Assembly (NCBI GenBank): GCA_036278715.1
Contig: DASUKN010000100.1
Location: forward strand, 1-64,000
DNA: 64,000 nt
DNA from: Udaeobacter sp025935755
Lineage (GTDB): Bacteria > Verrucomicrobiota > Verrucomicrobiia > Chthoniobacterales > UBA10450
Reading direction: 5' to 3'
The notes below the pieces were generated by a model, which was not told where the DNA came from, ran no database searches, and saw only the letters and a list, made by a program, of their open reading frames with translations. The number at the start of each line of letters is the position of its first letter. Position 1 is the stretch's first letter. The position numbers and the translations under genes were made by a program. Of the stretch, positions 15,844-24,036 are shown piece by piece.

Positions 15844-16608
15844 ATGCGCGTTTCCTCCTGGAACATCAACTCGCTGCGCAAACGACAGGATCGTTTGTTT
15901 GCCTGGCTGGATATAACACGACCAGACATTGTTTGCCTGCAGGAGACCAAATGCCCGGACGATCAATTTCCAGCGCTCGCCTTGCAAGCCGCTGGTTATC
16001 GTTCGGCTTACCACGGCGAAAAATCGTACAATGGCGTTGCGATTCTTGCCAAAAACGAATTAGAAAATATTCGTGCCTCGCTTTGCGATGAAGTCGCGGA
16101 TCCGCAGGCGCGCGTGATCGCAGCGACCGTCGGCCAGGTACGCCTGTTCTCGGTTTATGCGCCCAATGGACAAGCGGTTGGCTCGCCCGCCTATCAATAC
16201 AAACTGCAGTGGTACCGCCGGCTTCGGGACTGCCTTGCAAAAGAAAAACATTCCGACCTGGTCGTGTGCGGCGATTTCAATGTCGCTCCGCAAGACATCG
16301 ATGTTTACGACGCGGAGCTTTGGCGAGGCGCCATTATGGCTTCCGACGCTGAACGGGCCGCTCTCCGTGATCTATGCGGCCTCGGTTTGCACGACACCCT
16401 TCGCATCCATCACAAAGAAGGAGAACTTTTCAGCTGGTGGGATTATCAGATGCGCGCTTTCGAAAAAAACCGCGGACTTCGTATCGACGCGGTTCTGGCG
16501 AGCGAGCGCCTGGCGAAAGAATGCATCGCCTCCGGGGTTGACCGTGAAATGCGCGCTGGAAAAGACCCTTCCGATCACGCGCCTGTCTGGGCGGAGTTCG
16601 CTTTATGA
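15844..16608 (+). CDS. xth: Exodeoxyribonuclease III (AP endonuclease family)
   Basis: Base-excision repair nuclease that nicks at abasic sites and degrades duplex DNA 3'-5'. The length of 254 residues is standard. Motifs visible are MRVSSWNINSLRKR, CLQETKCPDDQFP (metal Glu), VYAPNGQ, VVCGDFNVAP (catalytic Asp/Asn) and DPSDHAPVWAEF (catalytic His). ATG at 15844 begins the domain directly. The next gene begins 16 bases after the stop and may be co-transcribed. Confidence 0.95.
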   Translation: MRVSSWNINSLRKRQDRLFAWLDITRPDIVCLQETKCPDDQFPALALQAAGYRSAYHGEKSYNGVAILAKNELENIRASLCDEVADPQARVIAATVGQVRLFSVYAPNGQAVGSPAYQYKLQWYRRLRDCLAKEKHSDLVVCGDFNVAPQDIDVYDAELWRGAIMASDAERAALRDLCGLGLHDTLRIHHKEGELFSWWDYQMRAFEKNRGLRIDAVLASERLAKECIASGVDREMRAGKDPSDHAPVWAEFAL

Positions 16609-16624
16609 CTGACGGCGATTCAAA

Positions 16625-18553
16625 ATGAGTGTTCTCAAGCGGACGGAAAGGCCTGTCGTCTCGAATGCTCCAGCCAAGCCGCTGCTGATCTGGGATGGTG
16701 ATTGTTATTTTTGCAGGTTATGGATCGAGCGGTGGCGTGAAGTCACAGCAGGTCAGGTCGAGTACAGCGCCTCCCGGGAAGTAGCTGGTCGCTTTCCGGA
16801 AATTCCATCCGACGAATTCGACCGGTCAGTAGTTTTAATCGAACCGGACGGGACAACATATTTCGGCGCGGAGGCGGTTTATCGCTCGTTAGGTTATCAG
16901 CACTCGCGACGATGGCTCGTGTGGAGCTACGATCATGTTCCCGGATTCGCGGTCGTTTCTGAAACCGGCTATCGTTTAATCGCTGGCCACCGAAAATTAG
17001 CGTCAGGGGTCACGCGGTTGCTGTGGGGCAAAGATGTCAGGCGGCCCACCTATTTTTGGGCGCGACGCTGGTTCCTGCGCGTACTCGGTGCAATCTATCT
17101 AATCGCGTTTCTGTCGCTTTGGGCCCAGGTAGACGGGCTTGTCGGCAGTAACGGCATCTCACCTGTCAGCCAATTTCTGCCGGCAGCTCGGAGCCAGCTT
17201 GGACCAGACGGATACACTCTGCTACCCACGCTGTGTTGGTTTGGTTCGAGCGATGCATTTCTTCATTTTCTTTGCGGCAGCGGCGTTTTCTGTTCGTTGC
17301 TATTGATTGTTGGATTGGTGCCTGCGCTTTCACTCGTTGCTCTTTTCGTTTTGTACTTGTCGCTCGCAGTCGCCGGACAAGTCTTTTTCAATTTTCAATG
17401 GGATGTCCTTTTGCTGGAGACCGGTTTCTTGTCGATCTTTTTCGCGCCCTGGCAATTGTGGCCTCGCGACTTGTCATTGTGGCGAGGATCCCGGCGATCA
17501 GCAACAGTGCCGGTTTCGCGTATCGGTTTATTTTTGCTCAAGCTTCTGTTGTTCAAGCTGATGTTGATGTCCGGCGTGGTGAAGTTGACCAGCGGCGATG
17601 ACAGTTGGTGGAACCTGACGGCGCTCGATTACCATTACTGGTCGCAACCTCTCCCTACCGTGTTCGGCTGGTGGGCGGACAAAAGTCCAGAATGGTTCAA
17701 ACATTTCTCCGTGGCCTTTTGCCTGGCAGTTGAAATCATCGTGCCCTTCTTCATCTGGGGCCCGCGACGGCTAAGATTGATGGCTGCGGGTCTCCTGATT
17801 CTTCTTCAAGTCGCGATCGCGATCACAGGAAACTATTGCTTTTTCAATCTGCTCACCATCGCGCTCTGTTTGTTGCTGATCGACGATGCATCAATTGGCC
17901 GAAGTTTGGAGGGGCGAGTTCCGGCGAGCCCGGCATCGCAGAAGTTCCGACCTCCAACCGCGAAATGGGTAACACAACGACTGGCAACGTTTGGCGCAAT
18001 CGGGGTGCTCATCGTGACGTTGCCGGTCAATGCGTGGTTAATCTTCAGCGCATTTGATCCGCTGAGTCGGCCGCCGAGCGCGCTGGCGAAGCTTTACGAA
18101 AAGCTCGAAGCATTTCGCATCGTGAACGGTTACGGCCTGTTCCGGGTGATGACAAAAGACCGCGGCGAAATCGTGATCGAAGGCAGCTCTGACGGTATCG
18201 AGTGGCTGCCGTACGAATTCAAGTGGAAGCCCGGCGACGTGAAACGGGCGCCAGGTTGGTGTGCCCCGCACCAACCGCGGCTCGATTGGCAGATGTGGTT
18301 TGCCGCTTTGGGATCGCCGCGCGACAACTCATGGTTCGTCGCATTGATTTACCGATTGCTTCAAGGTGCGCATGATGTGAATGGCTTGCTCGCAACCAAC
18401 CCGTTCCAAGACAAACCGCCGCGGTATATTCGGGCCATGTTTTATCGCTATCGATTCGCAACGGTGGAGGAGCTTCGCCACACCGGTTCGTGGTGGAAAC
18501 GTGAGGAGCTTCGCGAATACCTGCCGACCGTTTCGCTGGAACAGTTCCGCTAA
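16625..18553 (+). CDS. DCC thiol domain fused to lipase maturation factor-like membrane protein
   Basis: A 642-residue fusion. Residues about 20-130 form a DCC/DUF393 domain with the redox motif DGDCYFCRLWIERW (CxxC). From about 150 onward there is a polytopic membrane region with the lipase-maturation-factor pattern. It begins YFWARRWFLRVLGAIYLIAF, includes the conserved NGISPVSQFL and FQWDVLLLETGFLSIFF, and then GVVKLTSGDDSWWNLTALDY. The C-terminal soluble part (from ~500) reads RVMTKDRGEIVIEGSSDG and APHQPRLDWQMWFAALG. In eukaryotes LMF1 folds lipases in the ER; bacterial copies are uncharacterised. The thiol domain suggests disulfide-linked folding at the membrane. Confidence 0.85.
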   Translation: MSVLKRTERPVVSNAPAKPLLIWDGDCYFCRLWIERWREVTAGQVEYSASREVAGRFPEIPSDEFDRSVVLIEPDGTTYFGAEAVYRSLGYQHSRRWLVWSYDHVPGFAVVSETGYRLIAGHRKLASGVTRLLWGKDVRRPTYFWARRWFLRVLGAIYLIAFLSLWAQVDGLVGSNGISPVSQFLPAARSQLGPDGYTLLPTLCWFGSSDAFLHFLCGSGVFCSLLLIVGLVPALSLVALFVLYLSLAVAGQVFFNFQWDVLLLETGFLSIFFAPWQLWPRDLSLWRGSRRSATVPVSRIGLFLLKLLLFKLMLMSGVVKLTSGDDSWWNLTALDYHYWSQPLPTVFGWWADKSPEWFKHFSVAFCLAVEIIVPFFIWGPRRLRLMAAGLLILLQVAIAITGNYCFFNLLTIALCLLLIDDASIGRSLEGRVPASPASQKFRPPTAKWVTQRLATFGAIGVLIVTLPVNAWLIFSAFDPLSRPPSALAKLYEKLEAFRIVNGYGLFRVMTKDRGEIVIEGSSDGIEWLPYEFKWKPGDVKRAPGWCAPHQPRLDWQMWFAALGSPRDNSWFVALIYRLLQGAHDVNGLLATNPFQDKPPRYIRAMFYRYRFATVEELRHTGSWWKREELREYLPTVSLEQFR

Positions 18554-18628
18554 ATCGTGACGCGGAATGGTTCGGGAGACCGCGCGCCGATGTTGAGCGT
18601 TATCGGCTGTGCGTTATATTGCGCCGCG

Positions 18629-18847
18629 GTGGCGAAGGAAGAACAGATTATTACAGAGGGAACGGTGACACAGGTTTTGCCTGGAACGATGTTCCGGGTC
18701 GATCTTCCAGGCCAACGCAATGTCCTTGCGCACATTTCAGGCAAAATGCGCAAACATTTCATTCGCATCGTGCCCGGCGACAAGGTGTCTGTGGAGCTTT
18801 CCCCATACGATCTCACAAAAGCGCGAATCATTTTTCGCGAACAGTAG
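18629..18847 (+). CDS. infA: Translation initiation factor IF-1
   Basis: Small S1/OB-fold factor that occupies the 30S A site. The frame is open further upstream, to a GTG at 18557, but family alignment places the start at the GTG at 18629. There the sequence reads AKEEQIITEGTVTQVLPG after the initiator and gives 72 residues, the usual IF-1 size. Other signatures are MFRVDLPGQRNVLAHISGKM and IRIVPGDKVSVELSPYDL. It follows the lipase-maturation-factor gene by 75 bases and is not in a ribosomal protein operon. Confidence 0.93.
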   Translation: MAKEEQIITEGTVTQVLPGTMFRVDLPGQRNVLAHISGKMRKHFIRIVPGDKVSVELSPYDLTKARIIFREQ

Positions 18848-19014
18848 TTTCCGTTTTAACCGCGTTTCACCGTTGATTCGTTGGAGCGTTACATCGTTGA
18901 CGAGGAAGGCAACCGCTTCATCGCTTCAACACGTTTACCTGTTAACGACATTGAGTGTTTGCCGATTTAGCAAACCACGCGGATAGTCGACCGAACAAAC
19001 TGAGGAGATTACCA

Positions 19015-19341
19015 ATGGCAGAAGAAAACACACCAGGACAACAGGCAGGCCCGGCCAATGCCGATGCGCAAAACAAATTGCAAAGCAGCAAGGAACACGC
19101 TCGTAAAGCAGCTGAAGATCTGAAATCCGCCGCAGGCGCTTTCGCCGAAGAATACCGCGGAAAGGCTGAACAGGCGTGGGGCGATGCGCGCGGCAAAGCA
19201 GAACAAGCCTGGGGCGATGCGAGAAGCCGGGTTCGAACATTCCAGGAAGACGCCGAGGAATACGTTCGTGAGAATCCAACAAAGGCAGTGTTCACCGCGC
19301 TTGGCATCGGATTCATGCTCGGCCTGATCTTCCGCCGGTAA
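19015..19341 (+). CDS. YqjD/ElaB-like membrane-anchored stress protein (DUF883 type)
   Basis: A 108-residue protein with a long charged, Ala-rich helical region and a C-terminal glycine-zipper membrane anchor (RENPTKAVFTALGIGFMLGL), the pattern of the DUF883 YqjD/ElaB group. Those proteins bind ribosomes at the inner membrane in stationary phase. ATG at 19015 has GAGGAG eight bases upstream; a longer open frame exists but lacks this site. Two near-identical 11-residue units, GKAEQAWGDAR, lie in tandem near residues 50-72, encoded by 33-base repeats. First gene of a three-gene set with YqjE- and YqjK-like products. Confidence 0.82.
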   Translation: MAEENTPGQQAGPANADAQNKLQSSKEHARKAAEDLKSAAGAFAEEYRGKAEQAWGDARGKAEQAWGDARSRVRTFQEDAEEYVRENPTKAVFTALGIGFMLGLIFRR

Positions 19342-19360
19342 TGTCGAAGGCGCTCCGGAA

Positions 19361-19783
19361 ATGAGCAGCGAGAGCCCGCCATCTCGCAATCCGGCGGACC
19401 ATTCCGGTTTGCTCGACAATGCGCTGGGACTGCTCAGCGCGCTCGCAGAGTTTTTCGAGATCCGTTTTGCCATAGTCGCACAGGAATCCAAGTACGCAGC
19501 GCTGCACTTGGTAATATTGATAGGTTGCGTGATTGGCGCCCTGGCGCTTTGCCTGATGGGTTACGTTTTTCTTATCGTCAGTGCGGTTGTAGGCATCGCG
19601 CATTTGTTAGGAACATCCTGGCCAGTGGTGGCGCTGGTTGTTGCTTTGATACATTTCATCATCGCCGGCGTCCTATTACTGGTAGCACGAAGCCGAATCA
19701 CCAAGCCGATGTTTCAAGATACCCGTGATGAACTAAAGAAAGATCGCGAATGGCTGAAGACTCTGAATCAATCAACCAACTAA
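19361..19783 (+). CDS. YqjE-like membrane protein (DUF1469, holin-like superfamily)
   Basis: A 140-residue inner membrane protein with two long hydrophobic segments (about 44-72, LVILIGCVIGALALCLMGYV, and 85-110, WPVVALVVALIHFIIAGVLL). They are flanked by an amphipathic N-terminal helix (LLDNALGLLSALAEFFEIRF) and a charged tail. This is the layout of the YqjE/DUF1469 family often annotated as phage holin superfamily III, though it is a chromosomal stress-operon protein. It follows the YqjD-like gene by 19 bases and overlaps the next gene by 34 bases. Confidence 0.8.
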   Translation: MSSESPPSRNPADHSGLLDNALGLLSALAEFFEIRFAIVAQESKYAALHLVILIGCVIGALALCLMGYVFLIVSAVVGIAHLLGTSWPVVALVVALIHFIIAGVLLLVARSRITKPMFQDTRDELKKDREWLKTLNQSTN

Positions 19784-20127
19784 AAGGGGAAATAGCCGGT
19801 TCCCGGGAGCGCGTCGCTCGCGAGTTGCGGGGCCTGCGTTATGAATTGGATTTCCCGGCGAAATTTCGAAGATCTTTCCGGAAACAAACCGGCTCCTGGA
19901 TCAGCGCAGCGGCAGCTGTTGGGGCACTGATCGCGCTGGCACCCATGCGAAGAAAGAAAGTCTATGTAGACGCAAAGACCCGGCACAAAAGTGATAAAAA
20001 ACTTATGGAGACCGGGCTTGCCGTGGCGGGTTTAAAGCTGGTCGGAAATCTGGCGCGGCCGGTCATCATGGAGTTCGTTAAAAACCGGTTTTTTTATTCT
20101 GGCGAACCTTCCCGCGGCAGGAAATAA
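19750..20127 (+). CDS. YqjK-like/DUF3618-like small protein of the YqjDE operon
   Basis: A 125-residue protein. An N-terminal charged region (INQLKGEIAGSRERVARELR) resembles DUF3618-type segments. A short hydrophobic stretch (SWISAAAAVGALIALAP, about 54-70) and a basic C-terminus with a second weak hydrophobic helix (LMETGLAVAGLKLVGNLA) follow. Position and overlap with the YqjE-like gene suggest translational coupling and a shared role at the membrane. The family name is tentative; the gene itself is well supported by context and by the 34-base overlap. Confidence 0.7.
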   Translation: MAEDSESINQLKGEIAGSRERVARELRGLRYELDFPAKFRRSFRKQTGSWISAAAAVGALIALAPMRRKKVYVDAKTRHKSDKKLMETGLAVAGLKLVGNLARPVIMEFVKNRFFYSGEPSRGRK

Positions 20128-20189
20128 TGCGGCGTATTTCTCATTGGATCCTGTGTGTCCATTGAGATGGATGAATAATTCCCCGGATC

Positions 20190-21290
20190 ATGCCAGATGT
20201 TTTAGCTCCTTCATTCGAGTCCCATCCGCTGCCGCACGTCGATAACTATCTGGAGATTGGTCAAAAGTCCGGCGCTTCAGACGTTCACATCGGCGTGGCC
20301 GCACCACCCATCTGGCGAGTGCACGGAACGTTGCAACCCATCTGGCCTGACGCGCCGGTTCTAACCGGGGAACAAACCATTGCTCTGGCAGAGGCGTTCA
20401 TGCCGGAAGTGTACAAGCAGGAACTCAACACTCGCGGCGATTCTGATTTCGCGTATGAGAACGAGCACGCTCGTTATCGGGTCAGTGTGGTTCGCCAGCG
20501 GCTGGGCGTCGAGATCGTGTTCCGGGTCATCAATTCGTACGTCCGAACCATGGATGACCTCGGATTACCCGAGCAGCTGAAATTGCTGACTCGTTATCAG
20601 AATGGTCTGATTCTCGCCACGGGTTCGGTGGGCACCGGCAAGTCAACGACGCTTGCCGCGATGATTCAGCAGATCAACACTGACCGGCACGATCACATCA
20701 TCACGCTGGAGGACCCAATCGAATACGTCATTCACTCGAATAACTGCCACGTCAGTCAGCGCGAGGTTTTCACCCACACTGAATCATTCGCCACGGCTTT
20801 GCGCGCGGCGCTGCGGGAAGATCCCGACGTGATCATGGTTGGTGAGATGCGCGACTTGGAAACCATTTCCCTTGCGATCACCGCCGCCGAAACGGGCCAC
20901 CTTGTTTTGGCAACGCTGCACACGGCCAACGCTTCGCGCACACTTGACCGATTGTTGGATGTGTTCCCGCCCGAACAACAGGAACATGTCCGGGTGATGG
21001 TCGCTGAATCGCTGCGCGGTATCATTAGCCATCAACTGATACCGCGGAAGGACGGAACCGGTCGTGTTCTCGCGCTTGAGATTCTCACCAACACACCTGC
21101 TGTCGCTAATGTGATCCGCGAAAACAAAACCTTTATGTTACCGGGTATAATTCAGACCGGAAAAAAACAAGGCATGCGCCTGATGGATGATACGCTGATT
21201 GATTTGTGCCACCGCGGTTTGATCGACGCAGACGAAGCCTATGCCCGCGCCGAGCAAAAAGATATTGTGCGTCAACAGCTCAACGTGTGA
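20190..21290 (+). CDS. PilT/PilU-type ATPase (first copy)
   Basis: Hexameric secretion ATPase of the twitching-retraction family, 366 residues, cytoplasmic. Motifs in order are SDVHIGVAAPPIWRVHG (N-terminal PAS-like domain), the Walker A region TGSVGTGKSTTLA, the Asp box ITLEDPIEYV, the Walker B region DPDVIMVGEMRDLETI and the His box HLVLATLHTANASRT. Walker A is GSVGTGKS instead of the usual GPTGSGKS; the Lys and Ser are kept. A second PilT-type gene follows 75 bases later. No pilin or pilus assembly genes are in the window. Retraction of type IV pili is the expected role. Confidence 0.9.
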   Translation: MPDVLAPSFESHPLPHVDNYLEIGQKSGASDVHIGVAAPPIWRVHGTLQPIWPDAPVLTGEQTIALAEAFMPEVYKQELNTRGDSDFAYENEHARYRVSVVRQRLGVEIVFRVINSYVRTMDDLGLPEQLKLLTRYQNGLILATGSVGTGKSTTLAAMIQQINTDRHDHIITLEDPIEYVIHSNNCHVSQREVFTHTESFATALRAALREDPDVIMVGEMRDLETISLAITAAETGHLVLATLHTANASRTLDRLLDVFPPEQQEHVRVMVAESLRGIISHQLIPRKDGTGRVLALEILTNTPAVANVIRENKTFMLPGIIQTGKKQGMRLMDDTLIDLCHRGLIDADEAYARAEQKDIVRQQLNV

Positions 21291-21365
21291 TCAGAAACAT
21301 GCGAATACCGTTCACTCCGCAGGTAACCCGCCTCATTCTCACCGTCCCTAATCCGCGATTCGTCC

Positions 21366-22532
21366 ATGGCTTACGTTGATCAATTTCTACAACTCGTAGT
21401 CCGGCAAGGCGCTTCGGATTTGCATATCGCGGAGGGCGAACCTCCAAAAATGCGGACGCATGGTGACATCATGCCGGTGCGATCCGAGCCGATTTCGCAC
21501 GACGAGGCCACGCGCATGTTGAGCGAGATTTGCGGGTCGCGTAACTGGGAGTTCTTTGAGCAACACGGCGACCTGGATTTTGCCTACCAAATGGATGAAG
21601 ACTCCCGGTTTCGCACCAACTACTTCAAACAATCCGAAGGGTATGGTGCGGCGTTTCGGCTGATCCCGACAAAGATTTCGACGCTCGAAGAGCTGGGTGT
21701 ACCAACAGTCGTGAAGAACTTCGCCTATTTGCGTGGTGGCCTCGTGCTCGTCACTGGACCTACTGGTTCAGGCAAAACAACAACACAGGCTGCGCTGGTC
21801 GATTTCATCAATGCAAATTTCGCGAGGCACGTAGTAACGATCGAGGAACCAATCGAATTCGTGCACGATAACAAGGTAAGTATCATCACCCAGCGCGAAG
21901 TGCCCACGGACTCAACATCATTTGCCGCCGCGCTAAAGGCTTCGTTGCGCCAGGATACCGACATTGTGCTTGTGGGAGAAATGCGCGACCTGGAAACGAT
22001 CGCGCTTGCTTTGACGGCCGCGGAAACCGGCCTTCTTGTGTTCGGCACGTTGCACACAAACAATGCGCGCAAAACGGTTGATCGCATGGTGGACGCCTTC
22101 CCTGCCGATCGACAGTCACAAGCGCGCGCGATGCTGGCGAACTCGTTGCGTGGCGTGGTAGCGCAATTGCTTTTGAAAAGATCGGACCGTCCCGGGCGCA
22201 TTGCCGTAAACGAAATTTTGATCGCCAACCCGGCGGTCTCTGCGATCATCCGCGAAGGCGCCACGCACAAGCTGCAAGACATAATTGTTTCCGGTAAAGC
22301 CCACGGGATGCAGTTCATGGATGACGCTATTTGGGCACTGTTGGAAAAAGGCATCGTCTCTCCGCATGAAGCATTCATGAAAGCGATCGACAAGAGCCGA
22401 TTCAAACCGTTTCTCTCGGCTGAAGAGGAAGCACTGGCCAACGCCGCCGGCGGCATTCGCGACGAAGAGAGACGGCCTCCAGGCAATCTCTCACGGCAAT
22501 TTGCCACCCGTCCCCGAGTAGGAACGCGCTAA
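21366..22532 (+). CDS. PilT-type twitching motility ATPase (second copy)
   Basis: A 388-residue paralogue of the preceding gene with the canonical Walker A VTGPTGSGKTTTQA. It also has the Asp box TIEEPIEFV, Walker B DTDIVLVGEMRDLETI, and the PilT-typical AIRxGxxxxL-like C-terminus (AIIREGATHKLQDIIVSG). An extra acidic and basic tail of about 40 residues follows the core. The two ATPases share about half of their residues by eye and probably act as PilT and PilU partners. The downstream neighbours are two fibre-protein genes on the same strand. Confidence 0.92.
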   Translation: MAYVDQFLQLVVRQGASDLHIAEGEPPKMRTHGDIMPVRSEPISHDEATRMLSEICGSRNWEFFEQHGDLDFAYQMDEDSRFRTNYFKQSEGYGAAFRLIPTKISTLEELGVPTVVKNFAYLRGGLVLVTGPTGSGKTTTQAALVDFINANFARHVVTIEEPIEFVHDNKVSIITQREVPTDSTSFAAALKASLRQDTDIVLVGEMRDLETIALALTAAETGLLVFGTLHTNNARKTVDRMVDAFPADRQSQARAMLANSLRGVVAQLLLKRSDRPGRIAVNEILIANPAVSAIIREGATHKLQDIIVSGKAHGMQFMDDAIWALLEKGIVSPHEAFMKAIDKSRFKPFLSAEEEALANAAGGIRDEERRPPGNLSRQFATRPRVGTR

Positions 22533-22605
22533 GGCCTAACAGCCCCTTCATCTCAGGAAATTGTTCTCGACACGCGGCGAGAGCTTTTTGGAGACTCGCC
22601 GCATT

Positions 22606-23882
22606 ATGAAAACTGGAATTCAATCCATTCTCGTTATAGTCGCGTTCTCGTTGCCTGGGCTCTTGCTAAAAGTGCAAGCAGTGAACCCGCCGCCGGATGG
22701 TTGCTATCCTGGTTTTACCACAGCCGAAGGCTGCGGCGCGCTTAGCCTGCTCACCACTGGCGCGGGGAATACAGGGCTGGGGTGGCGTTCGCTCTTTTCA
22801 GACAGCAGTGGCAGTTTCAATACCGGCATTGGCGCTGGAGCTCTGGTGCTCAACAACGCGGATTCTAATACAACGGGTTGGCACCGCTGCGCTTTTGCTT
22901 AACACCACCGGCACTGAAAACACTGCGATCGGAACTGCGGCGCTTGTCTTTAACGACACAGCAGAGCAAAACACGGTCGCTGGCGCATTCGCACTTCATA
23001 ACCATGTTAGCGGAAACGGCAACACGGCTTATGGGGCGCATGCGCTTGTTAGCGATACCACTGGTCAGTTGAACACGGCCGTCCGTGTTGTAGCGTTAGC
23101 TAATGATGACAATGGCTTCAATGGCAGCTTTAACACAGGCATTGGTGTCCTCGCGCTTTTTGCCAACAACGGCGGCGACAACACCGCTGTAGGAGCCATG
23201 GCCGCTTCAGGACAACGCAACGGGCAATGACAATATAGCCATCGGTGTTAGTTCCCTCGGTGGAAATACCAGCGGCAATTCCAATATCGCAATCGGCACG
23301 TTAGCTGGCGTCCAGCAAACGAGCGGCAGCAATAACATTTACATCGGGCATAACTTGCAGGGCATTAGTGGCGAAAATGACGCCTGTTATATCAAGAGCG
23401 TCTTCGGGCAGACCGCTCCAAGTGGAGGAACTGCCGTTTTCATCGATGCAAACCACAAGCTCGGTACCATGACGTCCTCAAGGCGCTTCAAAGAAGACAT
23501 CAACCCGATGAACAACGCCAGCGATGCGCTCTTTGCGCTCAATCCCGTCACCTTCCATTACAAAAAGGACATTGATCCAACAGCTACATCCCAGTTCGGG
23601 TTAGTCGCCGAGGACGTCGAAAAGGTGAATCGGGACCTGGTAGCGCACGACAAGGACGGGAAGCCCTACAGCGTGCGTTACGAACAGGTGAATGCCATGT
23701 TGCTAGACGAGTTCCTCAAGGAGCATAAAAAGGTCCAGGAACAGCAAGCCACGATTGCCGAATTGAAATCGAATTTGGAAAACTTAGCGGCTACCGTGAA
23801 GCAGCAAGCGTCCGAGTTGAAGGACGTAAGAATGCAACTGCAGATCGAGTGCTCTGCTTCGGTTGCCGCAAACAATCGTTAG
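22606..23882 (+). pseudogene. S74-chaperone fibre protein, broken by two frameshifts
   Basis: Reads as one protein only across three frames. Frame 1 from ATG 22606 gives a signal peptide, NPPPDGCYPGFTTAEG and the first fibre repeats, then goes off frame near 22871-22880 (stop by 22902). Frame 2 continues with NTTGTENTAIGTAAL repeats until about 23210-23225. Frame 3 resumes with NIAIGVSSLGGNTSG and runs to the stop at 23882. This last part holds the S74 domain (SSRRFKEDINPMNNASDALF) and a C-terminal coiled coil. The intact paralogue lies 155 bases downstream. Either a decayed gene or two sequencing errors in repetitive sequence; the in-frame start codon, signal peptide and C-terminus are otherwise well kept. 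Confidence 0.8.
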
Positions 23883-24036
23883 GCGCTTCAACCCACTACT
23901 GTTTTACCGAGCATCGGACAAGAACCGCGCGGCTGTGGCGGCATCCTGACCGGGTGTCTGCCAACACGATGTTCCGATATACAAGGCAGCAGTAGGTGCG
24001 ACAGGGCCTGTTTGATCTGGACAAGTCGGCGATGTT

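Noticed and set aside
19361..19783. Phage holin
   Set aside because: The DUF1469 name comes from a holin superfamily, but the gene order with YqjD- and YqjK-like genes shows a stress operon.
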